Positions 47,571-58,700 of a stretch of DNA of 64,000 nt are shown here, in pieces. Below the pieces are notes generated by a model. It was not told where the DNA came from and ran no database searches. It worked only from the letters and a program-made list of their open reading frames with translations. The DNA is from Ceratopteris richardii (Eukaryota > Streptophyta > Polypodiopsida > Polypodiales > Pteridaceae): the NCBI GenBank assembly GCA_020310875.1, contig CM035423.1, forward strand, positions 138,615,160 through 138,679,159, given 5' to 3'. Each line of letters begins with the position of its first letter. Positions within the stretch are counted from its first letter, which is position 1. The position numbers and the translations under genes were made by a program.

Positions 47571-49875
47571 GTAGCACAGTTCCTTCACTTCACTTGAGCC
47601 TACCCCTACAAGGAATAGTGTCACATGCACCAACAACTCCTCCTATCCTCTTATGGGAGTTGGTAAGATCATTTTGACTACTACTAATGGTAGTTCTTTC
47701 ACTCTATCAGATGCTTTATTTGTGACAGGGATTAAGAAAAATATGTTATCAGTTTTTGCATAAGTCAAAATTGGCTTGGTTGTGAAATTTGTTGATGACA
47801 GATATATAGTTCATCATCAGTCAAATGGCAACATGATTATTGCTTCTGACATTTTATGTCGTGGATTGTATAAGCTCATAGATTATGAAAAATCTATGAA
47901 TGATTCAGCATGTGCAGTACATGATTCTCAAGCTATGTCAGATGCAAAGCTTTCGCATGCATGCTTTGGCCATCTAAATTTTGCTAACTTGCTATGCCTA
48001 TAGAAATATGATATGGTGTCCTCTTTTCCCAAACTTGAGGAACCTGGTAAACATGTTTGTGAAGGTTGTATTTTGGGCAAAATGCAGCATTCCTCCTTTC
48101 CAAAAGATGATTCACTTCGAGCTACTCAGAAATTGGAACTTGTTCATAGTGATATATATGGTCCTATGTAGACACGCTCTTTTGGAAACTATTTTTTCTT
48201 CGTGACTTTCATTGATGATTTTTCCAAGCGTTCATGGGTATATCCACTCAAAGCAAAGTCCAAAGTGTTTATGTGCTTCAAACAATTTTTGGTTATGGCT
48301 GAGAATTTATCAGCATGTGAAATGGGCAGCCTCCATTCTGATCGAGGGGGGAAATGTATGTCTTCTAACTTTAATGCATTTCTGGTTGAACGTAGGATAA
48401 AACATCAGTGTACAGTGCCGTATATACCTCAATGGAATGGAGTTGTTGAATGGAAGAACATGTCACTCATGGAGATGGCGAGGTGTATGGTCAAGAGTTA
48501 CACTTTACCACATAGTTTCTGGCTTGAGGCTACTACGTGTGCAACATATGTACTTAAGAGGTTTCCCACTAAATCACTGTAGTCTATCACTCCATATGAA
48601 GCTTGGCATGGTCACAAGCCATGTGTTGCTCATATGTGTGTTTTTGTTGTTTGACATATGCATTAGTGGCTAAACAACATTGTAGGAAATTGGATGATAA
48701 GGCTATAAAATATATTTTTGTTGGGTACAATTCTGAAAGCAAAAGGCTATTATCTGTATCATCCACAAACTAAACACATTTTGGTTAGTCGTGATGTTGT
48801 TCTTGTGGAAGATGCTATTCAGCCTTTACTTTCATGTAGGAAGGAGACATCTATTAGCTCCAAAGATATGTATGATACTTTGCTTCCTCTTTTTATAGGT
48901 GGAAAGTTTGTTGTTCCTAATGAGGCAAACTCTCAGCCATTGCAGGTTTCATGTGATGATGCAGATCATTCAATTTTTTATGCAGATTTTCATGATGCAA
49001 TTATTGATAAGAGAGTTGATATTGAGGATGCAAAACTATGCCAAAAGCGCTAGTGCAGACTTTGCGTGATAGCAAATTAGATGGACCTCTATTATATTGT
49101 GCTCATTCAGGCTCTCATAGTGCCTGTTTTGCATCAGATTCCTACGCCATGGTTGCGTCTACTCTCTGTGATGAGACTGAGCATGTTTTGTTTGATGAAG
49201 CACAAAATTCTGAACACTAGATGTCTGCACTGCAATCTGAATATGATGCTATCATGAAAAATGGTACCTGGTCTTTATGTGACTTGCCTCCTGGCAAGAA
49301 GACCATTGGCAATAAGTGGGTATACAAGCTAAAATGTAAACCTGATGGAATAGCTGATAGGTATAAGGCTAGTCTTGTAGCAAAGGGTTATGCATAGGAA
49401 TGAGGCATTTATTTTGATGAAACATTTGCACCTACATGTCGAATAACTACTGTTCGTAGCATCTGTGCACTTGCAACTCATCATAGTTGGAAAGTACATC
49501 AATTGGACATTAAAACATCATTTCTGAATGGTGACGTGCATGAAGACATGTATGTTTTTCAACCCCATGGCTTTGTGCAAAAAGGGCATGAAAACTAGGT
49601 GTGCAGGTTAAAGAAGGCATTATATGGTTTAAAGCAAGCACCACATGTTTAGTATGAAAAGATACATCCTTATCTGATTGCACATGGTTTTGAGAATAGT
49701 ACAGCTGAAAGCACCTCATATGTTAAGCATGTTAATGATGTGCTTTTGATCATTGTTGTTTATGTTGATGACATGCTGCTCACTAGTCCTCATGAGAAGC
49801 ATACTGCTAATTTCAAGACTGATTTGCATCCCTCATTTGAGATATCTGATTTAGGGCATTGCATCATTATTTGGG
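47571..49875 (+). pseudogene. copia integrase and RT N-terminal part (family B, unit 1), truncated
   Basis: Pre-integrase LSHACFGHLNFANLL, zinc region HVCEGCILGKMQHSSF, and integrase core (LVHSDIYGPM-stop, FVTFIDDFSKRSWVYPLK, SLHSDRGGKCMSSNF, YIPQWNGVVEWKNMSLM). The catalytic Glu region is altered: EWK in place of ERK. RT motifs DLPPGKKTIGNKWVYKLK and VDDMLLTSPHEKHT are present. The RT breaks off at ~49,875, in the block preceding the second half of the palm. RNase H and the 3' LTR are missing. TAG/TGA stops are frequent. Confidence 0.87.
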
Positions 49876-50306
49876 CATTTGATATACCTCTAAGACAAGG
49901 GGATCCATGTGCTTGGACTCATCTAGGTATCCAACCAAATGTCCCTCATGTGGACACTTTTCCAAAGACTCTCACGTGGATTCTAACTCTCTAAATCCTA
50001 TCACATTGTTTCCAAATCAATTGAGGATTCTTCTCTCATGTACACCCCAAGGTGGCATTTAGAAGAGCTTCTCTCAAGGCTAAGGTTTCCACACCTTAAA
50101 AAAAATTAAATCTAAGGGTTACAACCATTCAATTTATATTTAATCTCTTGAACATATAGTTTATACAAGTTCCAATGCCTATTAAAATCCATACTAAACT
50201 TACCACATTTGAGTCATGAATCATGAAATTTGATCGATGACATGTCACATATGACACGTGATTCTTTACATGGTATGACTCATGATTCATGACCTATAGT
50301 CCATTA
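49876..50306. other. Spacer between the two family B units
   Basis: 430 bp of non-coding sequence ending in CATGATTCATGA-type motifs like those at 27.6 kb. No gene is recognised. Confidence 0.5.
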
Positions 50307-53012
50307 TGCATGTTGGAGATCAAGCTTTCTTGGCTAGTCAAAAGGGCAAAGGTAAATGGAGCTCTTTTAGTAGTAAGAAAAAATTTGCAAATGTTGCACA
50401 TTCAAAGAAAGAAGACGATGAGAAGAAATCAGAAAAGCAAAAATTGTTTTGCAAATATTGTAAATCAAATGATCATGTCATTAAGAGTTGTCCAAAGATC
50501 ATTGTTAAAGAGGCAAAGAAGAATGAGGCCAGAATGGTTGTTGCAAAGGCCTCTACACCGAAAACAGAGTCTACTAATCTTGTGCAGAATGAAGGATGGG
50601 CATTTACTACTGTTTGTAGTTTTGACCAATCTTCTCATGAGCAATGCATATCTGCAGTAGACTCCAATGTTTGGTATTTTGATAGTATGGCAACCAAACA
50701 TATTACCTCACAGCTCAGTTTCTTCACCTCACTTGAGCCTATCCCTACAGGGAATACTATCACATGCACCAACAATTCCTCTTATCCTGTTATGGGAGTT
50801 GGTAAGATAATTTTGACTACTGCTGATGGTAGTTCTTTCACTCTATCAGATGCTTTATTTGTGCCAAGGATCAAGAAAAATATGTTATCAGTTTTCGCAT
50901 TAGCCAAGATTGGCTTGGTTGTGAAACTTTTTGATGATATATGTACAGTTCATGATCTGTCAAATGGCGACATGATTATTGCCTGCACGCTTTGGTCATC
51001 TGAATTTCGCTAGTTTGCTATATGTGTAGAAATCTGATATGGCGTCCTCTTTGCCCAAACTTGAGGGACCAGGTAAACATGTTCGTGAAGGTCATATTTT
51101 GGGCAAAATGCAGCATTCCTCCTTTTCAAAGGATGGTTCAGTTCGAGCTACTCAGAATTTGTAGTTTGTTCACAGTGATGTATGTGGTCCTATGCAGATA
51201 TGCTCTTTTCGAAACTATCTTTACTTCGTGACTTTCATTGATGATTTTTCCAGGCATGCATGGGTATATCCACTCAAAGCAAAGTCCGAAGTGTTTATGT
51301 GCTTCAAACAATTTCTGGTTATGGTTGAGAATCTGTCAGCATGTAAAATGGGCACTCTTCGTTCTAATTGAGGGAGGGAATATATGTCTTTTGACTTTAA
51401 TGCATTTCTGGTTGAACGTGGGATAAAACATCAGTGTACAGTGTTGTATATACCTCAACAAAATGGAGTTGCGAAACGGAAGAATAGGTCACTCATGGAG
51501 ATGGCGACCTGCATGGTCAAGAGTCAAGCTTTACCACATAGTTTCTGGCTTGAGGTCGTCATGTGTGGAGCATATGTACTTAACAGGTGTCCCACTAAAG
51601 CACTGTAGTCTATCACTCCATATGAGGCTTGGCATGGTTACAAGCCATATGTTGCTCATCTTTGTGTTTTTGGTTGTTTGACATATGCATTAGTGGCTAA
51701 ACAACATTGTAGGAAATTGGATGATAAGGCTATAAAATGTATTTTTGTTGGGTACAGTTCTGAAAGAAAAACGCTATCGTCTATATCATCCATAAACTAA
51801 ACGCATTTTGGTTAGTCGTGATGTTTTTGTGGAAGATGTTATTCAACCTTTACTTTCATGTACGAAGGAGATATCTATTAGCTCCAAAGACATGTATGAT
51901 ACTTTGCTGCCTCTTTTTACAGGTGGACAATCTCCTGTTCCTAATGAGGCAAACTCTCAGACATTGCAAGTTTCATGTGATGATACAGATCATTCCATTT
52001 CTGATGTAGATTTGCATGATGCACTTGTTGATGAGAGAGCTGATATTGAGGATGCCAAAACTATGCCAAAATGGCTAGTGCAGACTTTGCGTGACAACAA
52101 ATTAGATGCACCTCTATCATACTATACTCGTTCAGGCTCTCATAGTGCCTCTTTTGCATCAGATTGCTATGCTATGGCTGCCTCTAGTCTTTGTGATGAG
52201 ACTAAGCCTGTTTCATTTGATGAAGCACAAAATTCTGAACATTTGATGGCTGCAATGCAATCTGAATATGATGCTATCATGAAAAATGGTACCTGGTCTT
52301 TATGTGACTTGCCTCCTGGCAAGAAGGCCATTGGCAATAAGTGGGTATACAAGCTAAAGTGTAAACATGATGGTCTTTATTTGACTTGCCTCCTGGCAAG
52401 AAGGCTATTGGCAATAAGTGGGTATACAAGCTAAAGTGTAAACATGATGGAACAGTTGACATGTATAAGGCTAGGCTTGTTGCAAAGGGTTATGTGCAGA
52501 AAAGAGGCATTGATTTTGATGAAACCTTTGCACCTACACGTCGAATGACTACTGTTCGTAGCCTTTGTGCACTTGCAGCTCATCATGGTTCGAAGGTACA
52601 TCAATTGGACATTAAAAGATCATTTTTTAATGGTGACTTGCATGAAGACGTTTATGTTTTTCAACCCTGTGGCTTTGTGCAAAAAGGGCATGAAAACTAA
52701 GTGTGCAGGTTAAAGAAAGCATTATATGGTTTAAAGCAAGCACCACATGTTTGTTATGAAAAGATACATGCTTATCTGATTACACATGGTTTTGAGAACA
52801 ACACAACTGAAAGCACCTCATATCTTAAGCGTGCTAATTATATGCTTCTGATCATTGTTGTTTATGTTAATGAGATGTTGCTCACTAGTTCTCATGACAA
52901 GCATACTACTGATTTCAAGGTTGATTCGCATGCTTCAATTGAGATGTCTGATTTGGATCATTTGCATCATTATTTGGGCATTCAGTTTATGCTGGATCAT
53001 AATGGGCATTAG
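50307..53012 (+). pseudogene. Family B copia unit 2: gag end, protease, integrase, RT (truncated both ends)
   Basis: Starts within gag at GDQAFLASQKGKGKW and has the intact knuckle CKYCKSNDHVIKSC. The protease motif is VWYFDSMATKHITSQ (Asp-Ser-Met, so the catalytic Gly is lost). A deletion near 50,995 joins the protease end to the pre-integrase region. The integrase core at 51,160-51,610 includes YIPQQNGVAKRKNRSLM. The linker and RT follow, with a 77-bp tandem duplication at 52,295-52,448. The usual YVDD is YVNEM at ~52,865. The copy ends in the RT at ~53,012. Confidence 0.87.
52295..52448 (+). repeat. 77-bp tandem duplication inside RT
   Basis: Units 52,295-52,371 and 52,372-52,448 differ at only a few positions and both encode CLLARR/LPPGKK...KWVYKLK sequence. 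Because 77 is not a multiple of 3 it shifts the RT frame. Unit 1 of family B (49,275-49,360) has a single copy. Confidence 0.95.
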
Positions 53013-53221
53013 ACAATGGGACTCTGTCATTCTAAATTTCTATTATCTACAATCTATCATCTGTGGGATTTAGTCATATGTGCTATGTAGTATTTTTTAT
53101 GAATTTTCATACTATTACGAGCAATGTGCATAATGCAATGTGCAATGAGAAATCAAAATTTGAGAATAGAGATTAAAGTTTATACTTATCTATAACCATA
53201 GGTGATGCATCTATTTCTCAA

Positions 53222-54632
53222 TGATTTTTCAATAGCCAAGAAACATTTTCATCAATCATGCACTGGGTTTTAGGTTTTACCTCCATTTCAAAGCCATTCG
53301 TGCAATTCAAATCGCCATCAGAGTGAGATTCATTTCAACATTCACTGAAGAAAAGATATTATCACATTTTTGTACATTAGTGAAATGGCAAGCAGCAATG
53401 ACTTGTTTGGCATGCTTCAATCTGAAGTTAAGCTTGATGGGATCAACTATCCAATGTGCTCTTACATGATGAAACATGTATTTGTTGCAAAACAACTATG
53501 AACATAGTGGCAGATGTACATCGAAGACCCCCATGTCAAGGTAGGCATATGACACTCTTGCTTCTTTGTATGTCCTGTGTAATGAAGCAAGTGTCTCATA
53601 CTTGAGGGAGCAAATTGAGGATGCATGTATGACTAAAAATGATTCTGTGGATCTGTATGTGATATATATCAAGGACTTGAAAGAGCAACTGACAAACATA
53701 GATGAGATTATTTAGGATGCAGCACTCATCTCTACATTGTTAAAAGGATTACTAGAATCTATTCAAAGCTTTGCCACTACACTCAACTTGGTCGCAAAAG
53801 GGAATCCAAATATGTATGCATTTGATGAGGTTGTGTCTCTTTCTTTTGCAAGAAGAGCAATCTAGAATGAATAGGAGTGGTTTGATTGAGGGAACGCAAG
53901 CACTTGCCATCTCACAAAAAGGAAAAAACAAGTATGATTTAGATTTGGGTTCATCAAAACCAAAACCTCAACTTTGCTCTTCCACTCATTCCTCTAATAA
54001 TGTTGATCCACAAAAGAATAAGAGATGCAAATATTGTCTCCAAACTAGCCATACTATTGATGAGTGTAGAAAGCTTGCTAAGCACAATGAAAAAAAGAAG
54101 GAATCTGGCATTACTATTGTTGAAAATTCTTCAAATGCAAGGAATGAGGAAGCCAATATGGCTCAAGATTTTTGGGCCATTTATTGTTAGATGTCATTAT
54201 GATGCATCATTGCATTTTAAATGCATGATTGTGAGTGACGATGATTTAGATTGGTTCTCTGATAGTGGTGTTTTTAAGCACATAACTTCATCCAAAAAAA
54301 AATTTGCATCTTTCAAGAGAGAACATGTGATGAATGCAAATAATGCCTATTATCTTATCATTGGAGTAGGAGAAATTGAACTTACACTTACAAATGGAGG
54401 TTTGATTCTCTTGAAAAATTCATTGTATATACCTAGTATCAAGAAGAACTTAATTTCAGTTCTGTTGATAGTCAAAGCTAGACTTCATGTACACTTTGTT
54501 GATGATAAGTGTATGGTTCATGATTTCAGCAATGGTGATATTATCATTGTGTCTAATACATTATGCAATGGTTTGTACCACTCCGATAGATATAAGAGAC
54601 TTCTATATTATGTCCATCTCACCTTGTTATGA
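53222..54632 (+). pseudogene. copia gag and protease fragment (family A, copy 4)
   Basis: Matches the family A 5' internal region from CAATAGCCAAGAAACATT, with the gag start at ~53,384 (MASSNDLFGMLQSEVKLDG). A deletion of about 150 bp at ~53,535 removes the middle of gag. The zinc knuckle CKYCLQTSHTIDEC is intact, unlike in the composite copies. Protease DLDWFSDSGVFKHITSS follows, then PSIKKNLISVLLIVKAR to ~54,600. Nothing of integrase or RT is left. Confidence 0.85.
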
Positions 54633-54674
54633 GGAATTTCCTTAATCATAATTATCCAATACAAAGTTTACAAG

Positions 54675-54892
54675 ATGGATATGCATGTATCTGTGTATAT
54701 GTATATTGTATCTATACTTCTATGCATATGCGTATGTGAATGTGTATATGTATGTTTATATGTATGTGGATATGGTTGTGGATGTGGATGTGGATGTATT
54801 TGGATGTGGATGTGGATGTGGATGTATTTGGATGTGGATGTTCATCTATGTGTGTGTATGTGTATGTGTATGTGGATGTGGACGTGCATGTA

Positions 54893-54971
<79 letters not shown>

Positions 54972-55192
54972 CTGTATGTGTATGTGTGCACGTGTACGTG
55001 TACGTGTACGTGTACGTGTACGTGTTTACATATATGTATATGCATCTCGATTCTCTATATGCATTTGTTTGTGTGTGTGTGTGCGCGCGCCCACGCACGC
55101 GTGTATGTGTTTTTGGTTGTATGTGTGTTTTTCATATGTCATTTTAGCACAAACACAAAATACATTTAGAGATGCATATACATAGATATGCA

Positions 55193-55249
<57 letters not shown>

Positions 55250-55267
55250 GGAGGGAGGGAGGGGGGG

Positions 55268-55331
<64 letters not shown>
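54675..55331. repeat. Compound microsatellite: hexamers, (GT)n, (CA)n, (GA)n
   Basis: Degenerate TGGATG and GTGTAT hexamers at 54,675-54,990, GTGTAC at 54,990-55,025, (GT)n with alternating GC at 55,068-55,100, (CA)n at 55,192-55,247, a G-rich block at 55,248-55,270, and (AG)30 at 55,271-55,331. All ORFs here (YVYV, HTHT, REREREREK) are artefacts. Confidence 0.97.
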
Positions 55332-55334
<3 letters not shown>

Positions 55335-55707
55335 GCTTGTTGAATCTTATCAAACACCAAAGTAGGGCAAACATACAATCATCTTATCCATAAAGAAAAG
55401 GAACACAGCATAATTAACAGTTAGACCATCCACATAGTACTGTCAGAAATCCTCTTGAAAGCAATAAGCCAGTGAATACAGAGCCATTTAATCACACAAG
55501 GTTTTGAAGATACCTTGCCATATACAGCTGCAGCCTTACGTAATTTATGAATCCTGTCATATTCTCTTATGCAAACATGAGTTTGTTATTTCGTTTTAAA
55601 CACAGTAATTTACATCAGGCATGAATAGATATAAGATATGGAGAATGTTTTCATGGCATATACTGTAGTCAGGAAGATGGACCTATCAGACAAGGTTTCT
55701 TTTGGCT
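55332..55707. other. 3' flank of the TIFY/JAZ gene
   Basis: No coding frame is supported. A 40-bp block (55,514-55,553, minus) has acceptor- and donor-like ends and would read IHKLRKAAAVYGK, but its phase does not fit the upstream exons. It may be part of an alternative 3' end. Confidence 0.4.
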
Positions 55708-55793
55708 TCAGGAACTTTCCTTCCTGCATACATGGCCTTTCTCATCATTTAATGGAGCTGCCTCCATACGTTGTTGGAATAGCAACCTGATTC
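55708..55793 (-). CDS. Terminal exon of the TIFY/JAZ gene
   Basis: Acceptor TTGTTCAG after a 76-bp intron. Reads IRLLFQQRMEAAPLNDEKGH then VCRKESS and a TGA stop. In known JAZ genes this position codes the end of the Jas motif with an X5PY-type sequence; no PY is seen here. Confidence 0.55.
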
Positions 55794-58700
55794 CTGAACA
55801 ATAGTCATTGATCAAAACCAGGAAATTGTGCAAAGATACATCACCTGAATTTAGAAAGCTCCATCGAACCTGTCCTTCTTTTCTCCATAAGACGTGCAAG
55901 GGAAGCAATCCTAGCATGTGGAAGGCCTGTATGTGGAGTGAAGCTCTCACTGATCAATCATTCTACGTACAAATTATAACAACTCATCTGCATAAAGCAT
56001 GGCTATGGACTCACCTATCTGAGGCTCCTTTGCTGCATGTTGTGGACTTGTTTCCATGGTTAATAGCAGCCTATTTGAAGAAATAGCAATTGGGATACTG
56101 CTTTCAACATCTGATGCAGCAATTGAATTGAAGCTCGATTTTGTGCCAGTATTTACTGGCTCTCCAATGGCCCTTTTTGGGTCCTTCATGGCAATGAAAC
56201 TTTTATTCCTGTACATTGACGCGGCAAATGGTGAATTTCGCTGGACGCCCAAACCCTGTCTTTCATCTTCATTAGATTGGCTTACAAGCAAAGGATTTCC
56301 TGTCCCTGCCAAGAGCATGATAGCCTTTGCCTGCGATCAAAATGGCGCTATCACAAGCAAGCTTGCCAAATTACTCACAAATATGAAGTTCATGCATGTG
56401 TTCTAAGCTTCTGAATTTTGCTTCATAACCCATCAAAGAAGGTTTTTCACATGAGCAATAATACCTTGTCAGCAGGAATATCATCATAAATGTACACACT
56501 TCCAGCATAAAATAATGTAAGTTGAGCTGTGCGACCAACCCAGATATTCTATAAACTGCTACGTGATAATGCCTTAATATTTTGTTGGGTGGCGAACGGG
56601 TGCCACTGTCATTAACCATCATAAACATCAGAAGGGTGCACATGCATCAGCAATAAAACAGCAAATCAAGATTGTTATAAACGTCACTCAGCAGGAATTT
56701 GATTTCCTGCTACAGGGTTCTTGTTCATTTCCAGTTAGGCACTATTGATTTTTATGCATTTACTTGGTTCCTCGAGAGGAGAGGAGGTGAACAGTATGCC
56801 ATACAGAGATAGAGAGTGAGGAGCACTTGGTTACCCGATGCCCGGCATACTCAGACCTACAAGCATAGTTCCAGATAGAGGGGTCACTGCAGTTGTGCAT
56901 GACCACAGGAGACCAGTGGAGGATGGGACGCTTCCTCACGGCGACATATGAGAGACGAGAGCCGACGATACAGGCCACACATCAGACATGGCTTAGTACC
57001 CAGCGGACTATTACTCAGTTCTTTCAGCGAACTGGGCCACAGCAGACGGGCCTGCCTGCCAAAGGCATAGGGCTCACACCCCAGCAGGCAGCAACACAGA
57101 GAGTTGGCAACGCCGACGATGTATGGTTGGATACCAACGACCACAACTACACCAAGAGGATATCTCACACATCAGGATAGCCCACGACCACATGATGGAG
57201 CAGAGGTGCATGACCACCACTTGACCAGCCTTCTTTGGGGAGGTACTTACACTGCCGCCGATGTACCACATACTCCACCCACCTCCACCCATCATCAGCA
57301 GTTAGGGCATACACATCTCACTCTGACATGGGTACCCCCTATATTACATGGCCATTATCTACAGAGTCAGAGCCATGCTTCCCCCCCACGCACCACTATT
57401 ATTACCCCCACTATCCCTTCATTATGAGGCAGACCATCCGTCAGTTGTTTTCAGCCTGCACACTTTTGTGTAGTGAGTATTTTCCAAGTATGTACACTCT
57501 CACTTGTGAAATATTTCATTTTTTGGCCCATAGATGTTTGGGTTGTCATGTTGGAAGCTCTATGTCTAGCCCACATGATCACCTCCACATCCAAGGAGAG
57601 ATCTATGGCAAGATCGTTGTAGTGTTATTCATCAATAAGCTTACATCAAGGAGTTACTTGAAAAATGCTAATGTTGTTTATCACGAGCCATCAGCTCCAT
57701 TATGCATAATATCAACTCAATTCTATGACATCACCACTAACTCCAGTGCTCAATAGTGGGTGTAGAACTAAGTGAATGAAGACATTCTCTCACACACACA
57801 CACCCCCCACAATAAAGACATTTAAGGGACACATACAAGCATTAATTAAAATAGGTTGTTGAAACTCAGTATCACCATCACAACCCACAACTTGAGTTTG
57901 ATCAAAGTGAATCAAAGTCACTTTGCTACAATTGAGAAAACCGAATCAAATTCACCCCTCTAAATCTTAAAAGACACATTATGTGAGGCAAAAGATGTAA
58001 GTACATGATCATACACTCAGAACTAAAGATACATTACTTCAGGCAAATGGTGCCATATATCTCAGAGTGCATATCATGTGCATTAATGTTACTCCTAGCA
58101 TTGCCCAAAAGCGTCTTCAATATTATGAAACATGCTTCTAAGCAAGACTGTAAATTTGTATTATGATGGTAACCAAATAAAGAGTCATCTTGTCCATCCT
58201 TTTTAGGACTTCTCTTGCAGTACTGCAGTTGCTAAAAATTACATTGTGGCCAGCCTGATAAATTCTTAGTCCAGCCTTCTTTCTATCAATAAGGAACCTT
58301 GTCTCAATCTTCAACTATATATGTAGCACAGGACCTTATGTTTAGCCATCTGATGACCTTCTGTTTTAGAGGTGACATACGATATGTGATTTGATGAAAA
58401 ATATCCTAAAATACTTGAATTATACAGTCTAAAATGTATGCAAATATAATAGATATGGTGACTTCCGGGAGCTTAAAAGGCCTTGCACCTTGACTCTCTA
58501 GCTTTCAAACATATGTTCTTACAAAACAGTTAAGATATTGAAATCACATTGACAATGTCCAAAGAATAACACAAAGCAGTACATATGAAATTCCTTAAGC
58601 ATTGTATATTTCTACATTACTCCATGTATACTTTCACCTGTCCATGTCTGAATAGAAAAGTGTGAATGCAGGTGTTCCGGATACATACATATCCTTTTAG

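Noticed and set aside
54675..55393. Several 60-166-codon ORFs (VYVYV, HTHT, REREREREK)
   Set aside because: All are simple-sequence artefacts in the compound microsatellite.
55514..55553. A 40-bp mini-exon (IHKLRKAAAVYGK) after the JAZ stop
   Set aside because: Splice-like ends are good, but its phase gives a stop with any upstream exon found.
56056..56406. A 116-codon + strand ORF
   Set aside because: It is antisense to the TIFY linker exon, whose splice sites and phase are consistent.
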